Below, one piece after another: positions 1 to 7,973 of a DNA stretch of 64,000 nucleotides; the first letter of the stretch is position 1; each line of letters starts with the position of its first letter. The DNA lies in NCBI GenBank assembly GCA_018650185.1, contig JABIGL010000112.1, positions 1 through 64,000 on the forward strand, read 5' to 3'. The notes beneath the pieces were generated by a model. The model was not told the origin of the DNA. It saw only the letters and a list, made by a program, of their open reading frames with translations, and ran no database searches. The position numbers and the translations under genes were made by a program. This stretch comes from Chloroflexota bacterium (GTDB taxonomy: Bacteria > Chloroflexota > Dehalococcoidia > Lucifugimonadales > Lucifugimonadaceae).

Positions 1-1017
1 AGAGAGCATGGCGTCGAGAAGGCTTATTCAAGTTACGAAGAGCTGCTGTCGGACCCGGACATCGATGCCGTGGACCTTGCTACACCGCCCTTCGTACATG
101 CGGAGATGGCCATAGCGGCCGCACGCGCCGGGAAGCATGTGTATGTGGAGAAACCGATGGCGCGCAGCCTTGGGGAAGCCCGGGCCATGTTGCAGGCGGC
201 GTCAGATGCGGGCGTTCGGCTCATGGTTGGCGAGAGTTACGTATTCCATGGACCGCATCTGATCGCGAGGAACCTGATCGAGGGTGACGCTATCGGTGAG
301 GTCCTCCAGGTTCGTCCGACCAGGGATCCGTGGTTATTTAACGAAACGGAGAACGCCCGGCTCGGGGGCAAAGGGCATCACATCGCATGGCGCTACGATC
401 CCGCGCTTTCAGGTGGTGGGGACTTCCCGTGGATGATGGATCATGCACCCCACTTCTTCGCCACCGCCCGTCTGTTCAACGGTATGACCGCTATAGAGCG
501 CGTGAACGCGCTGCCTCGGCCACACGGGGAAGGCCGTGAAGCACATTTGCGCGGGGTCACGGCGGTAACGTGGATGTACGAAGGTGGCGAGGCGGACGGA
601 ATATGGATGCAAGCGGACAACGAACCTGAAGCCGGCCGATACGTCGGGTTTCACACCGAGATAGTGGGCACTCGTGGCACGATTCGTGTGTTTGGCGAGG
701 GTGGCGGCTCGGCGCCGGGCTTCCCGCAGGTTGCACCGGTCACGCTCTTTGCGAACGGTAAAGAGACCTATTTCGATCCGGAAGAGGGTCAAGACAGGTC
801 CTGGGCGTCCAACAACTCCTATTACGACCGTGCGCATGGCAACGCCCTGCGTAACTTCGCGTGTACCGTGCTTGATGGCATGCCACCTCGATATAAGCCG
901 GAAGATGGCCTCGCAGATCTGACGGCAACACTAGCGACCATTAAGAGCGCGGTCGACGGAACCCCAATTGCACTTGCAGACGTGCCGGATGACTGGACGG
1001 CGTACGGCGCCCGCTAA
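1..1017 (+). CDS. Gfo/Idh/MocA-family NAD(P)-dependent oxidoreductase, 5' end outside window
   Basis: The reading frame is open from base 1, so the gene starts upstream and the nucleotide-binding GxGxxG strand is missing. What remains shows the end of the Rossmann domain (residues about 15-60, with ATPPFVHAEMA and the hallmark EKPMA near visible residue 51) and the C-terminal alpha/beta dehydrogenase domain with a GGGDFPWMMDHAPH segment. This corresponds to the family's conserved GGG..D.G.H active-site motif. The family oxidises or reduces sugars, inositols and related polyols with NAD(P). It is followed after 21 bp by a dehydratase, a lactonase and an aldolase, so it is probably the sugar dehydrogenase that opens this pathway. 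The substrate cannot be read from sequence alone. Confidence 0.88.
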   Translation, partial: REHGVEKAYSSYEELLSDPDIDAVDLATPPFVHAEMAIAAARAGKHVYVEKPMARSLGEARAMLQAASDAGVRLMVGESYVFHGPHLIARNLIEGDAIGEVLQVRPTRDPWLFNETENARLGGKGHHIAWRYDPALSGGGDFPWMMDHAPHFFATARLFNGMTAIERVNALPRPHGEGREAHLRGVTAVTWMYEGGEADGIWMQADNEPEAGRYVGFHTEIVGTRGTIRVFGEGGGSAPGFPQVAPVTLFANGKETYFDPEEGQDRSWASNNSYYDRAHGNALRNFACTVLDGMPPRYKPEDGLADLTATLATIKSAVDGTPIALADVPDDWTAYGAR

Positions 1018-1038
1018 AATCGAAGACTGGAGAGCTTC

Positions 1039-2232
1039 TTGAAGATCACCGACGTTGAGGTCATCTCGTTCCGATTGCCGATCAATAGCCGTGGGACCAA
1101 GTGGGGTTACGGCGAGGCGTCGGCGCAGCACGACGGCGTGCAGTCGATCACGCGTATTTCGACCGATAGTGGGCAGGTCGGTTACTCCTCCGGCGGCGTT
1201 CACTCTTACTTCTACGGCGCGAATGCTGCCGAAGTGGAGTCCGTGATCAAGCCGCTGCTCGTCGGACAGGACCCGTGGGACCGCGAACTACTGTGGCACT
1301 GGATGGCCCAACATCGCGGGATATCTGAAGGGCTGCTGGGTAATATCGATTCAGCCCTGTGGGATCTGGCGGGTCGTGTGGCTGGCGTATCTGTGGCGCA
1401 GTTGTTGGGTCGTGCCCGGACCAAAGTGAAGGCTTACGCCAGTACCGCGCCAAACCTGGGTAGCCCGGACGTTTACGCGGACCTGGCACGATCGGCCCGG
1501 AATCGTGGTTACCAGGCATTCAAGGTCCACGCCTACATCTTTGCCGATCCCAAAACGCTCGCTCCCACGCCGGGCAAGCCTTCGTCGCCACGGGAGGACG
1601 TCGAGGTGTGCGAAGCGGTGCGAGACGCCGTTGGTCCTGATATGACGTTGATGCACGATCCCTGGGGTGTGTACTCGTACCAGGAGGCTGTGTACGTGGG
1701 GAGGGAACTGGAGCGGCTTGGCTTCTACTTCTACGAACATCCAATGGACGAGCGACGTACCGATCCCTATCGCCGTCTATGTCAGGAGCTGGACATCCCT
1801 GTTTGCTCGCCGGAACTGACGGACGGTATGCACTACAGCCGCGCTGAATGGCTGCTCCAGAAGGCATCGGATATCGGGCGTATCGACATTAACTTTGGTG
1901 GCATTACGGCCTGCAAGAAGGCGGTCGACATGTACGAATCGTTCGGCGTGCCCTGCGAGATGCATGTCGGCGGACACGGCAACGCCGCGATTCTTGGCGC
2001 TACTACCGAGGAGACGTGCGAATTCTTCGAGCGAGGACTGCTCTACCCGGACGTCGATTACGATCAGCCGCCGCTTTATCTGAACACGCCCTGTGATCCG
2101 ATGGACGCGCAGGGCTACGTGCATCTGCCCCAATCGCCGGGCCTGGGTTACGACTTCAACTGGGACTACATCAACGACAACCTGATCAACAGGCCGGGAA
2201 CCGGGGCTGACGGTCGACAGGTCCTCCCGTAG
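1039..2232 (+). CDS. Mandelate racemase/muconate lactonizing (enolase superfamily) dehydratase
   Basis: A 397-residue enolase-superfamily protein: an N-terminal capping domain (about 1-125) followed by a TIM-like barrel. Metal ligands are recognisable as D207 (HDPWG), E233 (YEHP) and E259 (PELTD). The base on the second strand lies in K162-V-H164, and a C-terminal MHVGGHG (H309/H313) supplies a candidate acid/base. These enzymes abstract the proton alpha to a carboxylate; in this context dehydration of a sugar acid to a 2-keto-3-deoxy acid is most likely. The start is TTG with GGAGAG 5-10 bp upstream. It sits between a dehydrogenase and a lactonase in one operon. The exact substrate (fuconate, rhamnonate or other) is inference. 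Confidence 0.87.
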   Translation: MKITDVEVISFRLPINSRGTKWGYGEASAQHDGVQSITRISTDSGQVGYSSGGVHSYFYGANAAEVESVIKPLLVGQDPWDRELLWHWMAQHRGISEGLLGNIDSALWDLAGRVAGVSVAQLLGRARTKVKAYASTAPNLGSPDVYADLARSARNRGYQAFKVHAYIFADPKTLAPTPGKPSSPREDVEVCEAVRDAVGPDMTLMHDPWGVYSYQEAVYVGRELERLGFYFYEHPMDERRTDPYRRLCQELDIPVCSPELTDGMHYSRAEWLLQKASDIGRIDINFGGITACKKAVDMYESFGVPCEMHVGGHGNAAILGATTEETCEFFERGLLYPDVDYDQPPLYLNTPCDPMDAQGYVHLPQSPGLGYDFNWDYINDNLINRPGTGADGRQVLP

Positions 2233-2240
2233 GAGATTCC

Positions 2241-3146
2241 ATGAAGATCATCGACACGCATCACCACCTGTGGGATCTGGACAACAACAGCTATCCGTGG
2301 CTTCAGACGCCGATCGACCATTTCGCCGGTGATTACTCGAAAATTCGACGTACCTACCTGATTGGTGACCTGATAGCGGACGCTTCCGAGGGACCGTACG
2401 AACTTGTGAAGTCGGTGCATGTTCAGGCGGAGTGGGACCATGAAGCCGATCCCGTAGGCGAGACGGCATGGTTGCAAGGAGTGGCGAATTCTGCGGAGGC
2501 CAACGGCCTTGTCTCTGCGATAGTCGGCAATGCTGACTTCTTTTCGCCTGAGGTTGAGGCCGTGCTTGAGCGACATGCTGCGCACCCCAACTTCCGTGGC
2601 ATCCGGCAGATGCTCAACCACTCGCAGGACAACGCCGGGTTGAACTTCATAGACCGTGGCGATGCGATGGATGATCCGACGTGGCGTGAAGGCTATCGAC
2701 TGCTGGCGAAGTTTGACGCGTCTTTTGACCTGCAGGTGTGGCCGTGGCAACTGGAGATGTCGGCTCGGCTTGCCAATGACATCCCCGAGGTCCCGATCAT
2801 CCTCAACCACACGGGGATGCCGTTCGCCAACAATGCGGCGAGTCGCAGGCAGTGGGGTGCCGGGATGCGTGCGATGGCTACAGCTGGCAACGTTTCGGTG
2901 AAGATTTCGGCTCTCGGGATGGCGACGCCCGGATGGACCGCTGATGACATCCGACCCTACGTTGAAGACACGATCGATATCTTCGGCGTAGACCGGTGCA
3001 TGTTCGCCTCGAACTTCCCGGTGGACAGCCTGACGAGCGACTACACGTCAATCTGGGCGGCGTACGATGAGATCACGTCCGGGATGTCGGATGCAGACAG
3101 GAAGAAGCTCTTCCACGACAACGCGGTTCGGTATTACCGGTTGTAG
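2241..3146 (+). CDS. Amidohydrolase-2 family sugar lactonase (COG3618, fuconolactonase-like)
   Basis: A 301-residue metal-dependent TIM-barrel hydrolase beginning with the diagnostic IDTHHHLWD (H7-H9). A later ILNHTGMP strand and FASNFPVDSL near the C terminus carry the other expected His/Asp ligands. COG3618 members hydrolyse sugar lactones such as L-fucono-1,5-lactone, or 2-pyrone-4,6-dicarboxylate. The ATG is preceded by GGAG at normal spacing, and the gene begins 8 bp after the dehydratase stop, so the two are surely co-transcribed. In the proposed pathway it opens the lactone made by the dehydrogenase before the dehydratase acts. Family assignment is firm; the substrate is inferred from neighbours. 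Confidence 0.86.
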   Translation: MKIIDTHHHLWDLDNNSYPWLQTPIDHFAGDYSKIRRTYLIGDLIADASEGPYELVKSVHVQAEWDHEADPVGETAWLQGVANSAEANGLVSAIVGNADFFSPEVEAVLERHAAHPNFRGIRQMLNHSQDNAGLNFIDRGDAMDDPTWREGYRLLAKFDASFDLQVWPWQLEMSARLANDIPEVPIILNHTGMPFANNAASRRQWGAGMRAMATAGNVSVKISALGMATPGWTADDIRPYVEDTIDIFGVDRCMFASNFPVDSLTSDYTSIWAAYDEITSGMSDADRKKLFHDNAVRYYRL

Positions 3147-3547
3147 TTGGATGTGACAGCACCGTCTCCCGTTGGGAGAGGTTTGGTATGCGGGGGACAG
3201 TGCGGTTCCCATTTGGATCAGCCTCCTGCTAATTTCATGTACGTCGGCTGCCGTTGCCGCTGATGACCGGCCGGGTGGAGGGAGAGTCGGGAGATCCTTC
3301 ACCTCGGGCGCAGGACGACAGTAACTAGTGTGGAGGTCGTTTCGGTGGTTGAAGAGCGACGTGCGTGGGCGGATACGAATCCGCCCCTACATTTTTCGCA
3401 CAAGTCCACCCTGAGGCTCTCGACGGGTCGACGGGTTGGCGATCACATCATCAAGCCATGGCATCTCCGCCCACTCAGGCGTATCTTTGCCTCCGCGTAC
3501 GAATCCCTGTAGACACCATAATCACGCACTCATGTGCAGGAGGCCTT
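3147..3547. repeat. Intergenic stretch with REP-like palindromes
   Basis: No credible gene. It holds three fragments of the window's dispersed repeat families: a CTCCCGTTGGGAGAGG hairpin (3165-3181), the GGGCGGATACGAATCCGCCC palindrome (3367-3386) and a CCACCCTGAGGCTCTCGA element (about 3408-3425). The aldolase ribosome-binding site (AGGAGG, about 3538-3543) lies at the right end. The repeats could act as transcription attenuators or mRNA stabilisers between lactonase and aldolase; this is not shown. Confidence 0.7.
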
Positions 3548-4279
3548 ATGGCGGGCGAAGAGAATCTCAAGGAACGCATCCGGCGGGGCGAAACCACGAT
3601 CGGCGTGCAGGTCCCGTACAACGCCACGAAGTCCCAGATCGAAGACATCTACGGTAAGGACGACCGGTACAACTACATCTCGGTCGACAGCCAGCACAAT
3701 CCGCTGAACGAGACCGACCTGGTTGCCGTCAGCCTTGCCGCGCAAGACTTGAGCATCCCCGTTCACTTCCGCATCAAGCACACAAACTACACGTGGCAGA
3801 TCGGCAATTGGCTGGACCTCGGACCGAGCATCATCGAGGTGCCGCAGACAGAGACCGAAGCTACCGCGCAGGAAGCTGTCGACTACTTCTACTACCGACA
3901 GTTCGGTAAGCGCAGTGCCGGTGGAGCGCCACGTGTTGGGCTTGCCGAGAACAACGGTCGTTTGGAGTACGCCGAGTTCTGGAACAATTACGGCGTCCTG
4001 ATGTTGCAGGTGGAGTCGATCCAGGCGATCTGCAATATTCCACGACTTATCCGTCCGGGAGTTGACCTCATTTCATGGGGTCCGGCCGACCTTACATTCG
4101 ACCGTGAGGCGAACCCGAACCACCCGCTGTCGGTATCGGATGATGCCTGTGTTGAGTACGCGGTCAATGTGCTGAAGGGCACCGACACGAAGTTGATGAT
4201 CCGCAACTACGACTGGAACTTGCGGGACAAGTACATCGGGATGGGCGCAACGGTCCTTCTCGAAAGCCCGAAGCCTTAG
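3548..4279 (+). CDS. HpcH/HpaI aldolase-family protein
   Basis: A 243-residue class II aldolase-like protein. Features of the family are an early VDSQH (the position of the catalytic His/metal region), a mid-barrel LMLQVES with the metal-binding Glu, and WGPADL with the second metal-binding Asp. HpaI-family enzymes cleave 2-keto-3-deoxy acids to pyruvate and an aldehyde, which fits the preceding dehydratase. I chose the ATG at 3548 because AGGAGG sits directly upstream; the frame stays open further 5' but there it is repeat sequence. It is separated from the lactonase by about 400 bp, so it may have its own promoter. It could also be a lyase acting on malyl-type substrates. Confidence 0.78.
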   Translation: MAGEENLKERIRRGETTIGVQVPYNATKSQIEDIYGKDDRYNYISVDSQHNPLNETDLVAVSLAAQDLSIPVHFRIKHTNYTWQIGNWLDLGPSIIEVPQTETEATAQEAVDYFYYRQFGKRSAGGAPRVGLAENNGRLEYAEFWNNYGVLMLQVESIQAICNIPRLIRPGVDLISWGPADLTFDREANPNHPLSVSDDACVEYAVNVLKGTDTKLMIRNYDWNLRDKYIGMGATVLLESPKP

Positions 4280-4295
4280 CCGCGAGATTCAGAGC

Positions 4296-5249
4296 ATGAA
4301 CTCCTGGTCCGATCGCAACGCTGCACTCGATCGCGAGCGGTCGGGCCGGGAGATGGCTTCTCTCTGGGGCGCTGACCCCGGTTCCGTCCAGCTGGTGAAC
4401 GATGGGATCAACATCGTCTACCGGTTCGAGTCGAACGGACGGGCCGGGTTCATGAAAGTTTGCAACGCAGCGAACCGGTCCATGCTTGAGCATCGTGCGG
4501 CGGCGGAGTACCTGCAACACCTGTCCTCTAACGGCGCTGACGTTTGCGCTCCCATGTTGTCGAGCGCCGGACGACTTATCGAGGAGTACAGGCAGGGCGG
4601 TGACACGTTCATCTGCTGGGTGACGGAAGAAGCTCCGGGCGAGGAGATCTCGCTTGAGGCACCGTCTGTGGATGAGTTCCGTGCGTGGGGTGTGGCGCTG
4701 GGCAAGATGCATCGTGCGGCAGAGTCGTACCGGCCTGCTCACGAGCTTAGCTACTTGACGTGGCGGGATCTGTGGCGACAAACCGATGAGGGGCTTGGTC
4801 CTGAGGATTCGGAGCCCGTTCGCGAGGAGTACGAGGCGCTCGATCCGTGGTTGCGCGGTTTACCGGAGAACCCGAGCTCGTACGGATTAACCCACACAGA
4901 CATCCGGACGGCGAACGCCATGTGGGACGGGGAGCGTGTGCGGATCATCGATTTCGATGAGCCGGTGTATCACTGGTATGCGTCGGATGTGATGAGGCCG
5001 TTCCTGGAGTTCTCCAATCTGCCGGTGACAGAGTTTGATCCCCTGTTTGACGCGTTCGTAACCGGATACCGGGAGGTTCGAACACTGCCCGACAGATGGT
5101 TAGACGAGTTGCCGCGTTTCGCCCGAATGAAGAACCTGGGTTTTTACTGGTGGGACGCGATCAATAGTTCGGCGGAAAGGCCGGATTACGATGAATGGAT
5201 CGCCGGTATTCGGGCGCGGTGTGGCGCACCGCTGCTTCGGTTGAGCTAA
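4296..5249 (+). CDS. Aminoglycoside phosphotransferase (APH)-fold kinase
   Basis: A 317-residue protein with the APH/choline-kinase fold. The catalytic loop reads HTDIRTAN (H200, D202, N207) and the metal-binding DFDE motif lies at about 219-222. An N-terminal lobe contains VYRFES and FMKV with the probable ATP-binding Lys. The family phosphorylates small hydroxylated molecules such as homoserine, choline, sugars or aminoglycosides. It starts 16 bp after the aldolase stop, so it may phosphorylate a sugar or a product of that pathway. Nothing in the sequence specifies antibiotic resistance, and I would not call it that. Confidence 0.8.
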   Translation: MNSWSDRNAALDRERSGREMASLWGADPGSVQLVNDGINIVYRFESNGRAGFMKVCNAANRSMLEHRAAAEYLQHLSSNGADVCAPMLSSAGRLIEEYRQGGDTFICWVTEEAPGEEISLEAPSVDEFRAWGVALGKMHRAAESYRPAHELSYLTWRDLWRQTDEGLGPEDSEPVREEYEALDPWLRGLPENPSSYGLTHTDIRTANAMWDGERVRIIDFDEPVYHWYASDVMRPFLEFSNLPVTEFDPLFDAFVTGYREVRTLPDRWLDELPRFARMKNLGFYWWDAINSSAERPDYDEWIAGIRARCGAPLLRLS

Positions 5250-5269
5250 GGCAAAGCGTTGATTGAGTG

Positions 5270-5315
5270 ACGGTACTTCTCCCTCACCCCAGCCCTCTCC
5301 CGCTGGGAGAGGAAG
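5270..5315. repeat. Dispersed CTCTCCCGCTGGGAGAGG repeat
   Basis: One copy of the TTCTCCCTCACCC-N-CTCTCCCGCTGGGAGAGG family, a short hairpin between two convergent genes. Related copies occur near 27.54, 28.81 and 46.50 kb, with degenerate ones at 3.16 and 21.23 kb. It may serve as a bidirectional terminator here. Confidence 0.7.
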
Positions 5316-5331
5316 ATTCCTTTCACAGCGG

Positions 5332-6558
5332 CTACGCGATCACTTTGAAATCATAGGACGTGGTGTTCGTCTCGCCGCGTTCGAATCGGTTCATTCGCAA
5401 CGGTGTTATGTCCACCGTTTTGGCGGAGCCCTCCAGCATCAACTCGGCCATCACCGTGCCAACGGCGGGCGCGAGCTTGAAACCGTGGCCGCTAAACCCG
5501 GTGCAGATGTAGAGACCCTCGATGCCGTCCACTTTGTCGATTACTGGATGGAGGTCTGGTGTACTGGTGTAAAGCCCGGCGTATCCCGTGAAGAATTCGG
5601 CGCCTGCGATACCGGGTAGGCGCTTCGAGAGTCGCAGCCACACGTCTTCCAGGTAGTCCATTGATGGCCGCTGGCTGTAATTGTTGGGATCGGCGTTCTC
5701 CTCCCGGTTGCCGTTGCCGACCAGGGTTAGATCCGCACCCTCCGGTCTGAAGTAGGTCATGTTGCCCATGTCGGCGCCACCGGGGTGGAAGGGCAGTTCC
5801 TCCAGGTTGCGCTTGAGCAGGAACACCTCGTGCCGGGTGGCTTCAAGCGGGAGGTCGATGCCGATGCCGTTCAAGAAGGTTTTGGACCAGGGACCCGTCG
5901 CCACGACCGCGGTATTTGTGGCGTAGCGTTCGCCGTCAGTAATTACGGCCACGACGCGGCCGTTGTCGATCTCTACAGACGTCGCCGGCGTCTCAAGCAG
6001 GACCGTAGCGCCCAACTCGCGGGCACGGGTCGCATAGGCCAGTCCCACGCCCGACGGATCAGCGTGTCCGGAGCGCGGCTCCCACGCGAACGCCTCGTCG
6101 TCGTACTGCTGAAAGGCCGGAGCCAGCTCCCGGGCGTCTTCCCTGGACACTATCTGCGTGTCGATCCCAACGTCCTGCTGCAGGCCGATGTTGTGCTTGA
6201 GACCGTCCAGCGCATTGCCCGGCACGAACACCATGTAACCGGTCCGGACGAAACCGACATCATCGCCGCCAATGACCTCATCAAAGTTTTCGTAGGTCTT
6301 GAGCGATTCCCATGCAAGCGCGGCGTTGACCGTTGTCGAGTAGTGCATCCGGATAGCGCCGGACGAGCGGCCAGTGGAACCGGCGCCGAGGGTTGTTCGT
6401 TCCAGTAGCACCGGGTTCTGGACGCCGCGTGACACGAGGTTGTACAGGATTGAGGTGCCCATGACGCCGCCGCCAATAACGACAGCGTCCGCTGTGACGG
6501 TCAAAGCTTTCGATGCTCCGGATTGATAACGCGTAGTTATGTCGGCGCAACGTACCAC
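5332..6558 (-). CDS. FAD-dependent oxidoreductase, DAO/sarcosine-oxidase type
   Basis: A 408-residue flavoprotein of the D-amino-acid-oxidase family. The dinucleotide-binding GGGVMG (about 29-34) is followed by a long substrate domain and ends with ICTGFSGHGFKLAPAVG, the second FAD-contact motif typical of sarcosine oxidase/glycine oxidase relatives. Such enzymes oxidise amines or N-methyl amino acids. The GTG at 6558 gives 24 residues before the first beta strand. A TTG at 6504, preceded by GGAG at 11 bp, would place the FAD motif at residues 11-16, as is usual, and may be the true start. It stands alone between convergent and co-directional neighbours; the substrate is unknown. Confidence 0.86.
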   Translation of the reverse strand: MVRCADITTRYQSGASKALTVTADAVVIGGGVMGTSILYNLVSRGVQNPVLLERTTLGAGSTGRSSGAIRMHYSTTVNAALAWESLKTYENFDEVIGGDDVGFVRTGYMVFVPGNALDGLKHNIGLQQDVGIDTQIVSREDARELAPAFQQYDDEAFAWEPRSGHADPSGVGLAYATRARELGATVLLETPATSVEIDNGRVVAVITDGERYATNTAVVATGPWSKTFLNGIGIDLPLEATRHEVFLLKRNLEELPFHPGGADMGNMTYFRPEGADLTLVGNGNREENADPNNYSQRPSMDYLEDVWLRLSKRLPGIAGAEFFTGYAGLYTSTPDLHPVIDKVDGIEGLYICTGFSGHGFKLAPAVGTVMAELMLEGSAKTVDITPLRMNRFERGETNTTSYDFKVIA

Positions 6559-6580
6559 CGCTATGCAGGGGCGTCGATAT

Positions 6581-7948
6581 CTATTCGGAAGCGAGCAACT
6601 CTTGTAACCGGACTTCGGTGCCGGGGTGAAACGTTGCGATAGCGAACCAGAACTCAGCTCCGTGGACGATGGCGTCGAGTTGCGTTCCTACGAGATCGCC
6701 TTCCATTGCAAGCCCAAACTTGTTCCACGTTGAGCCCGTTTCGGCGTCGGTAATCGTTCCTGCGTCGTCGGCCGAAAAGGTTAGTAGCTGCCCGTCGGCA
6801 TTCCGCGAGAACACGGTGGTGGATCCGGGTGTCTGATAGTTGTGACCGCGGGTGCTAGTCCGGAACGCAGACTCCGTCCCGTCGTCGTAGAAAATCACGA
6901 TCTCCTGCTGGCCTACGGTGTCGTTCACAATAGGCTGTACCGCAAGCGATCTGAATGGGTACGACACCGACTCGCCGTCAAGGTTGAGCGCGACAACCCG
7001 GTCGATCGGCTGTAATCGTCCGTCAAAAGCGCCCGTGAAGAAGATCGGCAATGATCCGGCGACGTCGTACCCGGAGTACGGCGGGTCGTCGTAGGTGCGG
7101 TTGAAGGTTATTTCAGCGCCGGAAATCGGGTGAAGTGTTCCCGGCTCGGGTCTCAAAAGGACCTTGCCGTCAGGGAACTGGTCTGCGAACTCCTGCCAAC
7201 CGACGATGGCTGACGGCAGGAAGGTCAGCTTGGTCCCAGCGAACTCGCCAACGAGGCCTTCGCCCGTGATCTGTTGCCACCAGGTTTCGGTCAGTCGGTC
7301 GTACATCACCAGATCGGCATTTGCGATCCATCCGGTGGTGCCGAACTCCAGCAATTCGCCTTCGTGTTTTCCGGAGAAAACGATAGAGCTGTTGCACAGG
7401 GGGCAGAACGTGACAGTGACTGGCTCGCCGCCAACTGTATCGTTCACGATTTCATGCCACATCAGAATGGACAGCGGGAAGGCCCTTGCATCGCCATTGA
7501 TGCTGACCTGAATTACCGGTTCTTCCGGACGCATGTAGTCGGGGGCGTTACTGGCCGACGCGTATTCAGGCGTATCGATCGACGGGATGCCATCCTTGCC
7601 CAGCTCGGACGGTTTCGTGAACAGTCCGACCTTTAGTCCCGGCGTCACCTTCGTGATGTCAAAATTCCAACCGTCATCGACACGCCCATTAAGAAAGCCA
7701 TCGCGGATCTGTTCCGCCAGGGTTCCGGTAGGTGTCGGTTTTAGCTGGATCCTTGGGCCGCCCTCGGGAACGGTCGTCGGAGTCGGTTGCACGGTTGCTG
7801 TAGGAACCGGCGTCGGGACTGGGATCGACGTTCCTGGAGCGTCGTCGGCTACCCCGTCAGTGCCGGAACTGCACGCGATGCTAACGAGCGCGACGGTCGC
7901 CGCTGCTGCATAGCGCCAGGTTCGTTTTGGGATCGACTGCGAGATCAT
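6581..7948 (-). CDS. DUF3179 lipoprotein, downstream copy
   Basis: A 455-residue exported protein. The N terminus has a positively charged stretch, a hydrophobic core and a lipobox ending in IACSS, followed by a Pro/Thr linker rich in TPVPTAT repeats. The body is a full DUF3179 domain with the conserved TFCPLCN motif, then LEFGTTG, LVMYDR and WWQQITGEGLVGE. I chose the ATG at 7948 because it gives an immediate lipoprotein signal; longer reading runs into the preceding gene. It lies 25 bp downstream of a second DUF3179 gene and shares its architecture, so the two arose by tandem duplication. DUF3179 function is not established; the Cys pair may bind metal or redox-cycle. Confidence 0.85.
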   Translation of the reverse strand: MISQSIPKRTWRYAAAATVALVSIACSSGTDGVADDAPGTSIPVPTPVPTATVQPTPTTVPEGGPRIQLKPTPTGTLAEQIRDGFLNGRVDDGWNFDITKVTPGLKVGLFTKPSELGKDGIPSIDTPEYASASNAPDYMRPEEPVIQVSINGDARAFPLSILMWHEIVNDTVGGEPVTVTFCPLCNSSIVFSGKHEGELLEFGTTGWIANADLVMYDRLTETWWQQITGEGLVGEFAGTKLTFLPSAIVGWQEFADQFPDGKVLLRPEPGTLHPISGAEITFNRTYDDPPYSGYDVAGSLPIFFTGAFDGRLQPIDRVVALNLDGESVSYPFRSLAVQPIVNDTVGQQEIVIFYDDGTESAFRTSTRGHNYQTPGSTTVFSRNADGQLLTFSADDAGTITDAETGSTWNKFGLAMEGDLVGTQLDAIVHGAEFWFAIATFHPGTEVRLQELLASE

Positions 7949-7973
7949 GGCGAGAAGATTGGTGGCTGAGGGA

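Noticed and set aside
4296-5249. Antibiotic-resistance gene
   Set aside because: The APH fold is shared by many metabolic kinases and the operon is catabolic; no evidence of aminoglycoside specificity.
5785-6408. Plus-strand open frame of 207 codons inside the FAD oxidoreductase
   Set aside because: It lies wholly antisense to a gene with clear motifs and shows no domain of its own.
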